Shown here piece by piece: positions 1 to 5,972 of a stretch of DNA of 5,972 bases. The translations under genes were made by a program, and so were the position numbers. Position 1 is the first letter of the stretch; each line of letters opens with the position of its first letter. The notes beneath the pieces are model-generated. The model searched no databases, had not been told where the DNA came from, and saw only the letters and a program-made list of their open reading frames with translations. Source of the DNA: JALYNX01 sp040905925 (GTDB lineage Bacteria > Actinomycetota > Acidimicrobiia > Spongiisociales > ZC4RG35); contig JBBDQO010000072.1 of assembly GCA_040905925.1 (NCBI GenBank), positions 1 to 5,972 on the forward strand. Reading direction: 5' to 3'.

Positions 1-54
1 CCGATGGACGGGGTGGGACACTCCGAACCACCGGGGTTCCGGCCGGGGACCTGA
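1..54 (+). CDS. 3' end of an unidentified upstream gene (partial)
   Basis: In the frame starting at base 1, an open frame of 17 codons runs to a TGA at 52-54. It ends in a Gly/Pro-rich tail (PMDGVGHSEPPGFRPGT). The stop lies four bases before the ftsI start, which fits the tight packing of the cluster. In many dcw clusters the gene in this slot is ftsL, a small single-pass division protein, but the tail shows no diagnostic motif, so that identity is only positional inference. The frame used by ftsI is also open back to base 2, so it is possible that this fragment is not coding and that ftsI starts further upstream. Confidence 0.35.
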   Translation, partial: PMDGVGHSEPPGFRPGT

Positions 55-58
55 CGTC

Positions 59-1834
59 GTGGCCGCCTCCACGGCTGCCCGGCGGATGAATCCGGCCAAG
101 GTCCGCATTGCCCTGATCGGTCTCTTCCTGGTAGCAGCGTGGGGGGGCATGGCCTACCGGCTGGTCCAGGTCCAGGTGGTGCAGGCTGCCGAGCTCGCTG
201 ACAAGGGGCTTTCTCAGCGTCTGGTGTCCAGGGAGCTTCCTCCGCAGCGGGGAAAGATCTACGACCGGAATGGGGACCTGCTGGCGATGACCGTGGAAGC
301 ACACAGCCTCTACGCCGTCCCAGGCCAGGTCGAAGATCCGTTGTGGGTCGCTCAGCAGGTGGGCGGGGTGCTGGGGGTCGACTCGGATGTCCTCTATGAG
401 CGCTTGACCTCCGAGCGCGATTTCGTCTATCTGAAGCGACAGGTCGAAGCCGGGCTCGCCGAGGAGGTCCTGGGGCTCGAGATCAGAGGCGTCTATTCCC
501 TTCCCGAGCCCAGCCGGATCTACCCGGCCGGCCAGGTGGCGAGTCACGTGACAGGGTTTGTCGACATCGACGGGAACGGCCAGGAAGGCCTGGAGTACGT
601 GTACGACACGGAATTGAGGGGGATCCAAGGACATGCCCTTTTCGAACGTGACCTGAACGGCAGACCCATCCCACAGGGGATCAGCGAGATCGTGCCGGCC
701 GTGCCCGGAGTCGACCTCAACACCACGATCGACCTGCCGCTCCAATATCAGGCTCAGGAAGCGTGTCTCAGCGCAGTGGAGCGAACCGGTGCCAGGTCAT
801 GCTGGGTGGTGGTGTTGGCGGTGGAAACCGGCGAGGTGCTGGCCATGACTGGGGCTCCTGCCTTCGACCCGCAGACCCGTGAGAACGTCGATCCGCGGTG
901 CGCCGACGACCCCGAGCCGGTCAAGTGTCTGGCCTTCTCGAACTTCGTCGTCCGCGGTCTCTACGAGCCCGGATCCACTCAGAAGCTGATCACGGTGGCG
1001 GCAGCCGTCGAGGAGGGCGAGGTCGATGCCACCACCGTCATCCCCGACGTGGCCGACGTCCTGGAACTCAGAGAAGACGCCTGTCGTTCTGCCGATGACG
1101 ACACGTATGGCTGCTATCGGGACTTCGACGAGCATGAGACATCCGACCTGACGGTGGCCGAGATCTTCACGCAGTCGTCCAACGTGGGCTCGATCCTGGT
1201 TGCCGAGAAGCTCGGTCAGGAACGTCTCATCTCCTATATCGAGGCGTTTGGGCTCGGGACCAGGACCGGCATCGACTACTCGGTCGAGGCGCCCGGCCTG
1301 CTCAACTTCGAGGCGGGCTGCGAGACCTGTTGGGCGTCGGCCGCGATCGGCTACTCGGTGGCCGCCACCCCGCTTCAGATGGCCGCCGCCTATGCCGCGA
1401 TCGGCAACGACGGGGTGTGGACCACTCCCCACATCGTCTCGACCACCACCGATGTCGACGGCAACACCGGGGTGGCAGGGTTCGAGACCCGCAGGGTCGT
1501 CTCGGAGGAGACCGCGGTCTTGATGCGTGAGCTGCTTTGGGGCGTCGTCGATGAGGGGACCGGGCAGGGGGCCACTATCGAGGGCTATCGGGTCGGTGGC
1601 AAGACCGGCACCGCCAACATCCTCGGCGAAGACGGGCGCTACACCGAGGTCACCAGGGCTTCGTTTGTCGGGATGGCGCCGATCGACGATCCGCAGGTGG
1701 TGGTCGCCGTGCTCGTCGACTCGCCCTCATGGGACTTTCGCACCGGAGGAGCGTCGGCCGCCCCGGTGTTCGCCGAGGTCATGGAAGAAGCCCTGCACCG
1801 TCTCGGAGTGACCCCTGATGCCGGTCAGGGGTAA
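59..1834 (+). CDS. ftsI: Septal peptidoglycan D,D-transpeptidase FtsI (class B PBP, PBP3-like)
   Basis: Class B penicillin-binding protein that crosslinks peptidoglycan stem peptides at the division septum, working with FtsW. It is 591 aa, normal for the family. A short basic cytoplasmic tail is followed by one membrane segment at about residues 14-35 and no lipobox. The N-terminal dimerisation (pedestal) domain follows, with the typical RGKIYDRNGDLLA stretch at 64-76 and a GLEY/YDTELRG region at about 177-188. The transpeptidase domain runs from about 215 to 585 and has all three catalytic motifs: S306-T-Q-K309 (Ser306 nucleophile), S373-S-N375 and K515-T-G517-T. There are no PASTA repeats. 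Eight cysteines (236, 248, 281, 290, 342, 352, 421, 424) lie in the extracytoplasmic part, which is unusual. The GTG at 59 is chosen because it follows the upstream stop by four bases. Its ribosome site is weak (GGGG at 45-48). ATG at 86 (residue 10) is an alternative, and an earlier start outside the window cannot be excluded. The family call is secure; the exact start is not. Confidence 0.95.
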   Translation: MAASTAARRMNPAKVRIALIGLFLVAAWGGMAYRLVQVQVVQAAELADKGLSQRLVSRELPPQRGKIYDRNGDLLAMTVEAHSLYAVPGQVEDPLWVAQQVGGVLGVDSDVLYERLTSERDFVYLKRQVEAGLAEEVLGLEIRGVYSLPEPSRIYPAGQVASHVTGFVDIDGNGQEGLEYVYDTELRGIQGHALFERDLNGRPIPQGISEIVPAVPGVDLNTTIDLPLQYQAQEACLSAVERTGARSCWVVVLAVETGEVLAMTGAPAFDPQTRENVDPRCADDPEPVKCLAFSNFVVRGLYEPGSTQKLITVAAAVEEGEVDATTVIPDVADVLELREDACRSADDDTYGCYRDFDEHETSDLTVAEIFTQSSNVGSILVAEKLGQERLISYIEAFGLGTRTGIDYSVEAPGLLNFEAGCETCWASAAIGYSVAATPLQMAAAYAAIGNDGVWTTPHIVSTTTDVDGNTGVAGFETRRVVSEETAVLMRELLWGVVDEGTGQGATIEGYRVGGKTGTANILGEDGRYTEVTRASFVGMAPIDDPQVVVAVLVDSPSWDFRTGGASAAPVFAEVMEEALHRLGVTPDAGQG

Positions 1835-3305
1835 GAAGATGGGAGACCTGGCGATCGAGGTCGGAGGGGTGATCCACGGCGATCCCGATGTAGTGGTGAC
1901 CGATGTCACCCACGACTCGCGGCACGTCGACGAGGGGACTCTGTATATCGCCGTCAGAGGCTCGCATTTCGACGGTCATGACTTCGTCGCCGGGGCGGTG
2001 GCGGCCGGGTCCACCGCCGTCTGCGTCGACCATTTCACCGGGAGCGGGGTCTCCGAGCTCGAGGTCGTCGACACCCGGAAGGTGATGGGGCCGCTTTCCG
2101 CCTCGGTCCACGATGATCCCTCGGCGACCGTCTCAGTGGTCGGCGTCACCGGGACCAACGGCAAGACGACTGTCACCCATTATGTCGAGTCGATCACCGC
2201 CGGCGCCGGGCGGACCCCCGGGCTCATCGGAACCGTGCACACCAGGGTGGGGGAGCAGGCCCTCATCTCGGAGAGAACCACGCCCGAGGCGACCGATTTC
2301 CAACGTCTGCTGGCCGAGATGCGGGATCTCGGCGCCGACGTCATCGCGGCGGAGATCTCGTCTCACGCCCTGGAGCTGGGTCGGGTCTCTGCCACCAGGT
2401 TCGCTGTCGCCGCCTTCACCAACCTGTCCCAGGACCATCTCGACTTCCACGGGGACATGGATGCGTATCGGAGCGCCAAGGAGGGGCTGTTTCGGGATTA
2501 CGAGGTGGGGACGGCTGTGATCAATGTGAGCGATCCGGCGGGGAGGGGCATTGCCTCTGCGGCCCGGATGCCGGTGATCCGGGTCGGACCCGATGCCGAC
2601 GTGTGGGCGGAGAACCTGACCACTTCCTTCGAGGGCACTGTCTTCGACATGGTCGTCTTTGGCAAGCGGCATCGGGTGAGCGCGCCTCTGATTGGGTCAT
2701 TCAACGTGGAAAATGCCTTGATCGCGGCTGGCTGTTGCCTTGCCCTGGGTCTCAGTGTCGAGGAGGTTGTCACCGGTTTGGGCCTGCTGGGAGCCGTTCC
2801 CGGTCGTTTCGAGCTGGTGTCGGGCTCGTTCCCGGTCCGGGTCGTAGTGGATTACGCACACACGCCCGAGGGGATCAAGCAGGCGATCTCGGTCGCCCGT
2901 GGTCTGGCCACCGGCCGGGTGATCGCAGTGTTCGGCGCCGGGGGGGACCGGGATCGAGAGAAGCGCCCGTTGATGGGGCGCGCCGCAATCGAGGCCGACC
3001 TCGCCATCCTGACCAGTGACAACCCGAGATCCGAGGACCCCGAGGCCATCATCCGCGACGTGATGTCTGGAATCGTTGGGGCGGCGATCATCGTCGAAGC
3101 CGACCGGCGCCGTGCCATCGAGCACGCCATTCGGGCCGCCTCACCAGGTGACGTCGTGCTCATCCTGGGAAAGGGGCACGAGACCGGCCAGGAGATCGGG
3201 GATCGGGTGTTGCCCTTCAACGACAGAGTGGTGGCTGGGGAAGTGCTGGTTCGGATGGCCCGGTCCTCTGATCCGGACAGGGATTCGGGGAGGATACCAA
3301 CGTGA
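1818..3305 (+). CDS. murE: UDP-MurNAc-L-Ala-D-Glu:meso-diaminopimelate ligase MurE
   Basis: Cytoplasmic ATP-dependent Mur ligase that adds the third stem residue to UDP-MurNAc-L-Ala-D-Glu. It is 495 aa from the first ATG, usual for MurE. The N-terminal UDP-binding domain (about 8-100) has the THDSRHVDEGTLYIAVRG pattern at 31-48. The central ATPase domain has the P-loop GTNGKT at 112-117, TTPE at 154-157, EISSH at 179-183, DHLDFHGD at 206-213 and K221, which aligns with the carbamylated lysine of the family. The C-terminal domain has PGRFE (328-332), DYAHTPEG (345-352), GGDRDREKRP (375-384), DNPRSEDP (401-408) and GKGHE (451-455). In characterised MurE enzymes DNPR marks meso-DAP rather than lysine specificity. 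Two starts are possible. ATG 1818 has GGAG at 1805-1808 and would overlap ftsI by 17 bases. ATG 1839 (residue 8) lies four bases after the ftsI stop and has AGGGG at 1827-1831. The seven extra residues look non-conserved, so 1839 may be the true start. No MurF domain is fused to it. Confidence 0.97.
   Translation: MPVRGKKMGDLAIEVGGVIHGDPDVVVTDVTHDSRHVDEGTLYIAVRGSHFDGHDFVAGAVAAGSTAVCVDHFTGSGVSELEVVDTRKVMGPLSASVHDDPSATVSVVGVTGTNGKTTVTHYVESITAGAGRTPGLIGTVHTRVGEQALISERTTPEATDFQRLLAEMRDLGADVIAAEISSHALELGRVSATRFAVAAFTNLSQDHLDFHGDMDAYRSAKEGLFRDYEVGTAVINVSDPAGRGIASAARMPVIRVGPDADVWAENLTTSFEGTVFDMVVFGKRHRVSAPLIGSFNVENALIAAGCCLALGLSVEEVVTGLGLLGAVPGRFELVSGSFPVRVVVDYAHTPEGIKQAISVARGLATGRVIAVFGAGGDRDREKRPLMGRAAIEADLAILTSDNPRSEDPEAIIRDVMSGIVGAAIIVEADRRRAIEHAIRAASPGDVVLILGKGHETGQEIGDRVLPFNDRVVAGEVLVRMARSSDPDRDSGRIPT
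1827..1831 (+). promoter_or_regulatory. Possible ribosome binding site for the second murE start
   Basis: AGGGG lies just before the ftsI stop and seven bases ahead of the ATG at 1839. It supports initiation of murE at codon 8 of the longer frame. The competing site for ATG 1818 is GGAG at 1805-1808, nine bases ahead. Sequence alone does not decide between them. Confidence 0.45.
3287..3293 (+). promoter_or_regulatory. Strong ribosome binding site for mraY
   Basis: GGGGAGG, followed by A, lies seven bases before the GTG at 3302 and inside the last codons of murE. It is close to the anti-Shine-Dalgarno complement and supports the GTG start despite its overlap with the murE stop. It suggests mraY translation is well initiated as well as coupled to murE. 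Confidence 0.75.
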
Positions 3306-4375
3306 TCTCCTTGCTCATCGCAGCCGCCGTGGGTCTCGTGGTCTCCATCTTCGGGACGCCGTATGCCATCCGCTACTTCCGGCGCCGGGAGATCGGCCAG
3401 TTCATCCAGGAAGAGATCGCCGGCATGCACGGGCACAAGCAGGGGACACCCACCATGGGGGGTGTGGTCTTCGTCTCGGCGGCCATCATCGGGTATGTGG
3501 TCTCCCACATCCGGCTGGTGGGGTCCTCCTCCGGCGGTATCGCCTTTGAGTTCCAACCGATGCGCGCCGGCGGCTTGTTGGCAGTGTTCGCTTTGACCGG
3601 GATGGCCGTCGTCGGCTTTTTGGACGATTGGACCAAATACTCCAACAAGCGGAGCCTCGGGCTCTCCAAGTCCGCCAAGTTCGGTGGTCAGTTGGGGATC
3701 GCCGCCCTCTTCGCCTGGGGGGCTTCGATGGCCGGCGTGGTCACCGAGATCTCGTTCGTGAGACCACTGGGGATCGACCTCGGCGCCTTCTTCGTGATCT
3801 GGGTGTTGATCATGCTCACCGGTGCCGCCAACGGGGTGAACCTGGCAGATGGGATGGATGGTCTCGCCGGCGGGTCGTCGGCCTTGGTCGTGGCCTCCTA
3901 CACGGTCATCGCCTTCTGGCAGTTCAGGAACCAGGCGCCGTTTCGCGACCCGGGGGTCTATCGGGCGGTGGATCCCCTCGAACTGGCCATCATCTCAGCC
4001 GCGATGTTCGGGGCCATCCTCGGGTTCCTCTGGTGGAACGCCCCGCCGGCCAAGATCATCATGGGCGATGTCGGTGCCCAGGGAATCGGCGGGTTGCTGG
4101 CCGCCCTGGCCTTGCTCACCAACACCAATCTCCTCCTGGTGGTACTGGGGGCGATCTTCGTGGCGGAGACGGTGTCGGTGATCCTCCAAGTTGCGTCGTT
4201 TCGGATCTTCGGGAAACGGATCTTCCGGATGTCGCCTCTCCACTATCACTTCGACCTCGGGGGCTGGCCGGAGACGACCGTCGTGATCCGGTTCTGGATC
4301 CTGACCGGGCTCGGCGTCGCCCTTGGGCTCGGCTTCTTCTATGGCGACTTCCTCCGCCTCGAAGGCCTGTTGTGA
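3302..4375 (+). CDS. mraY: Phospho-N-acetylmuramoyl-pentapeptide transferase MraY
   Basis: Polytopic inner-membrane enzyme that transfers phospho-MurNAc-pentapeptide from UDP to undecaprenyl phosphate, making lipid I. It is 357 aa, a normal length, with about ten hydrophobic segments spread along the chain. Family signatures occur in order: H45-K-Q-GTPTMGG (45-54), FLDDWTK with the Mg-binding/catalytic D108-D109, a GLSKSAKFGGQ stretch (120-130), N177-GVNLADGMDGLAGG, MGDV with D256 (the third catalytic aspartate), and the C-terminal PLHYHFDLGGWPE (312-324). Two positions differ from the consensus I know: the segment after D256 reads VGAQGIGG where a Gly-Ser-Leu is usual, and the HHH motif reads HYH (314-316). 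The rest of the active site is intact, so an active enzyme is expected. The GTG start overlaps the murE stop by four bases (GTGA) and has a strong ribosome site. The gene directly follows murE, with no murF between them. Confidence 0.97.
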   Translation: MISLLIAAAVGLVVSIFGTPYAIRYFRRREIGQFIQEEIAGMHGHKQGTPTMGGVVFVSAAIIGYVVSHIRLVGSSSGGIAFEFQPMRAGGLLAVFALTGMAVVGFLDDWTKYSNKRSLGLSKSAKFGGQLGIAALFAWGASMAGVVTEISFVRPLGIDLGAFFVIWVLIMLTGAANGVNLADGMDGLAGGSSALVVASYTVIAFWQFRNQAPFRDPGVYRAVDPLELAIISAAMFGAILGFLWWNAPPAKIIMGDVGAQGIGGLLAALALLTNTNLLLVVLGAIFVAETVSVILQVASFRIFGKRIFRMSPLHYHFDLGGWPETTVVIRFWILTGLGVALGLGFFYGDFLRLEGLL

Positions 4376-5670
4376 ACCGCGTCCTCGTCCTCGGCGCCGG
4401 TGTCTCAGGGCTCGCCGCGGCCCGGCTCGGCCGCAGCCGGGGGCTCTCGGTCACGATGTATGCCGAGGAGGACTCGTCCCAGGCACTCAGCCACGGGTTT
4501 GCCCTGGCCACCGGGGGTTGGGATCCCGTCCTCCTCAACGGGATCGACGTGGTGGTGGCCAGCCCTGGGTTCTCCGAGCGCTCACTGCCCATCGTGGAGT
4601 CGCTGGAATGGGGAATCCCGGTGTGGAGCGAGATCGAATTCGCATGGCGTCACCTGACCAAGCCGATCGCGGCGGTGACCGGCACAAACGGCAAGACAAC
4701 AGTGACCGAGGCGACGTCGGCGATGCTGGAGGCGTCCGGGATCGGGGCGCCGGCAGCGGGCAATATCGGCTCCCCCCTCTCCGACTTCGTGGACGAGCCC
4801 TCCGACTCCCTGGTCGTCGAGGTCTCCAGCTTCCAGCTCAGGTTCATCGAGACGTTTCACCCCGTGGCCGCCGCGGTCACCAATGTGGCGGTAGACCATC
4901 TCGACTGGCACGGCTCCGAGATCTCATATCGCAATGCCAAGTCGAGGATCTTCTTGAATCAGGACGAGACTGATCTTCTCGTCTACGACGCCGACGACGA
5001 GGGGGCGGCCACCCTGGTCACCGGGTCGGTGAGCGAGCTGTTCCCGGTGTCGGGCTCCCGACTGCCGGCAGGTGGCGGCGGGGTCGAGGACGGGCATCTT
5101 GTGATCGGCGAGGTCGATATCGGCATCGACGACCTGGTCTCCGCCGATCCGATCCACCTGGTGAATTTGGCTACGGCCTCGGCTCTGGCGCTCCGAATGG
5201 GGGGGACTGCTGAAGGAGTCACCAGAGCGGCCAAGAACTTCTCACCGGGCGCCCACCGCCGCACGGTGGTGGCCACAAGTGGCGATGTGAGGTGGGTCGA
5301 CGACTCAAAGGCGACCAACCCGCACGCCGCGATTGCCTCGATCCGATCCCAGGACTCTGTGATCCTGATTGCCGGAGGGCTTGCCAAAGGCCTCGACCTG
5401 AAACCGCTGGCGGAGGAGCCAAATCTGCGGGCATTGATTGGGATCGGCACCGAAGGACCGGGGCTGGTGGAAGCGGCCGGATCCCGGGGGCATCTCGCCG
5501 AGACCCTCGAGCGGGCGGTTGAGCTCGCGGCCACCCTGGCCGAGCCGGGCGACACCGTCCTGCTGGCACCTGGCTGCGCCAGCTTCGATCAGTTCAAGTC
5601 ATATGCCGAGCGGGGCGACAGGTTCGCCTTCTTGGTCCGACAGAAGACATTGGGAGGCTCTCGAGCATGA
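4372..5670 (+). CDS. murD: UDP-N-acetylmuramoyl-L-alanine:D-glutamate ligase MurD
   Basis: Cytoplasmic ATP-dependent Mur ligase that adds D-glutamate, the second stem residue, to UDP-MurNAc-L-Ala. The product is 432 aa, at the short end of the usual range. The N-terminal UDP-binding Rossmann-like domain has VLVLGAGVSGLAAA (4-17), SPGFS (64-68) and SEIEF (86-90). The ATPase domain has the P-loop GTNGKTT (104-110), NIGSPL (131-136), EVSSFQL (150-156), NVAVDHLDWHGS (171-182) and K190, which matches the carbamylated lysine position. The C-terminal domain has HRR (295-297), DDSKATNPHAA (310-320), GGLAKGLDL (335-343) and APGCASFDQFKSYAERGDRF (399-418), all typical of MurD. The GTG at 4372 is chosen because the product then begins right at the Rossmann fold and overlaps the mraY stop by four bases (GTGA), with GAAGG at 4361-4365 six bases ahead. 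The frame is open back to 3628, but that part translates to Arg/Gly/Pro-rich sequence inside mraY and is a GC-driven shadow. Confidence 0.96.
   Translation: MNRVLVLGAGVSGLAAARLGRSRGLSVTMYAEEDSSQALSHGFALATGGWDPVLLNGIDVVVASPGFSERSLPIVESLEWGIPVWSEIEFAWRHLTKPIAAVTGTNGKTTVTEATSAMLEASGIGAPAAGNIGSPLSDFVDEPSDSLVVEVSSFQLRFIETFHPVAAAVTNVAVDHLDWHGSEISYRNAKSRIFLNQDETDLLVYDADDEGAATLVTGSVSELFPVSGSRLPAGGGGVEDGHLVIGEVDIGIDDLVSADPIHLVNLATASALALRMGGTAEGVTRAAKNFSPGAHRRTVVATSGDVRWVDDSKATNPHAAIASIRSQDSVILIAGGLAKGLDLKPLAEEPNLRALIGIGTEGPGLVEAAGSRGHLAETLERAVELAATLAEPGDTVLLAPGCASFDQFKSYAERGDRFAFLVRQKTLGGSRA
5652..5657 (+). promoter_or_regulatory. Ribosome binding site for ftsW
   Basis: GGGAGG lies nine bases before the ATG at 5667, within the final murD codons. 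It supports the ATGA overlap start of ftsW. Confidence 0.7.
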
Positions 5671-5972
5671 CGGCGAATGTGACTTCGATCGCCAAGATGC
5701 GGGCGGCTGCCCGAGATCGCGCCGAACGGATCAAGCTCAACAACCGCACCGCGACCACGCTGCTGGTATTGGTCGTCGTCCTGGTGGTGATCGGTCTCGG
5801 GGCGACGCAGTCTGCCTCCTCCGCCGTGGCCATCGATCAGGCAGAGGATCGGTTCTACTTCTTCAAACGTCAGCTGGTCGGAGTGGGGGTCGGGACAGTC
5901 GCTCTCCTCGTGGCGAGTCGGGTTCCCTATCAGTTCTATCGCAAGATCGCCATCCCCTTCTTCCTGGTCACG
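5667..5972 (+). CDS. ftsW: Septal peptidoglycan glycosyltransferase FtsW, SEDS family (5' part)
   Basis: The first 102 codons of a SEDS-family membrane protein, cut by the window end. FtsW polymerises lipid II into glycan strands at the septum together with the class B PBP FtsI, whose gene heads this block. A basic cytoplasmic tail of about 28 residues is followed by a first membrane segment at about 29-47. Next come the family-typical GLGATQSASSAVA (43-55), the FYFFKRQL stretch (63-70), a second membrane segment at about 71-85 and the start of a third near 94. In other SEDS proteins these regions read like GLxMVxSASS and YFxKRQ. The ATG overlaps the murD stop by four bases (ATGA) and has a good ribosome site. 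The catalytic aspartate region lies beyond the window and cannot be judged. RodA is the main alternative, but position after murD and next to ftsI favours FtsW. Confidence 0.92.
   Translation, partial: MTANVTSIAKMRAAARDRAERIKLNNRTATTLLVLVVVLVVIGLGATQSASSAVAIDQAEDRFYFFKRQLVGVGVGTVALLVASRVPYQFYRKIAIPFFLVT

Noticed and set aside
543..552. Perfect palindrome GTCACGTGAC, which could be an operator-like site.
   Set aside because: It lies deep inside ftsI and encodes part of the conserved SHVTG segment, with no second copy or promoter nearby; chance in coding sequence is the simpler explanation.
964..987. SxxK motif reading STQK, with a polar third residue, as a possible sign of an altered PBP.
   Set aside because: The inner x positions vary among class B PBPs and the flanking EPG, the SSN and the KTGT motifs are all standard.
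797..1432. Antisense open frame (211 codons) opposite ftsI.
   Set aside because: It is the mirror of the conserved transpeptidase codons, its translation is low in complexity, and no ribosome site or family motif was seen.
2852..3556. Long antisense open frame (234 codons) across the murE/mraY junction.
   Set aside because: It lies opposite two well-supported genes, its translation is rich in Asp, Gly, His and Arg without recognisable motifs, and it matches the pattern of other GC-driven shadows.
3628..4371. A 248-codon open stretch in a second frame inside mraY, in frame with murD, as if MurD had a long N-terminal extension.
   Set aside because: It translates to Arg/Gly/Pro-rich sequence without motifs, overlaps well-conserved mraY codons, and MurD begins naturally at its Rossmann fold at 4372. 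High GC makes such open shadows common.
1..5972. Search for tRNA/rRNA genes, CRISPR arrays, insertion sequences, inverted repeats of transposons, and terminators.
   Set aside because: None was seen. The window is covered by coding sequence almost without gaps, and no T-rich hairpin or repeat array stands out.

Overview
This window is a stretch of a bacterial dcw (division and cell wall) cluster. Its genes are packed on the + strand in the order [3' end of an unidentified gene] - ftsI - murE - mraY - murD - ftsW (cut by the window end). It is GC-rich, with GTG as well as ATG starts. The MurE carries the DNPR signature of meso-diaminopimelate-adding enzymes. These traits, the lean ftsI without PASTA repeats and the gene order suggest a high-GC, DAP-type bacterium, most likely an actinobacterium-like lineage. 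That placement is inference; nothing here fixes the genus.

Layout: positions 1-54 hold the last 17 codons and stop of an upstream reading frame, in the slot where ftsL often lies. ftsI (59-1834) encodes the septal transpeptidase. murE (1818 or 1839 to 3305) adds meso-DAP to the cytoplasmic precursor. mraY (3302-4375) moves the finished MurNAc-pentapeptide onto the lipid carrier. murD (4372-5670) adds D-glutamate. ftsW (5667 to beyond 5972) encodes the SEDS glycosyltransferase that partners FtsI. The last three junctions are 4-base stop/start overlaps (GTGA, GTGA, ATGA), and there is no gap long enough for an internal promoter or terminator. The block therefore looks like part of one translationally coupled operon whose promoter lies upstream of the window.

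The genes cover two linked jobs. MurD, MurE and MraY act in the cytoplasm and at the inner membrane face to make lipid-linked precursor. FtsW and FtsI polymerise and crosslink it at the septum. No undescribed system was found: every gene belongs to a well-known family. The points worth a second look are the absence of murF between murE and mraY, eight cysteines spaced as likely pairs in the extracytoplasmic part of FtsI, and two departures from consensus in MraY signature motifs (GDVGAQ and HYH).
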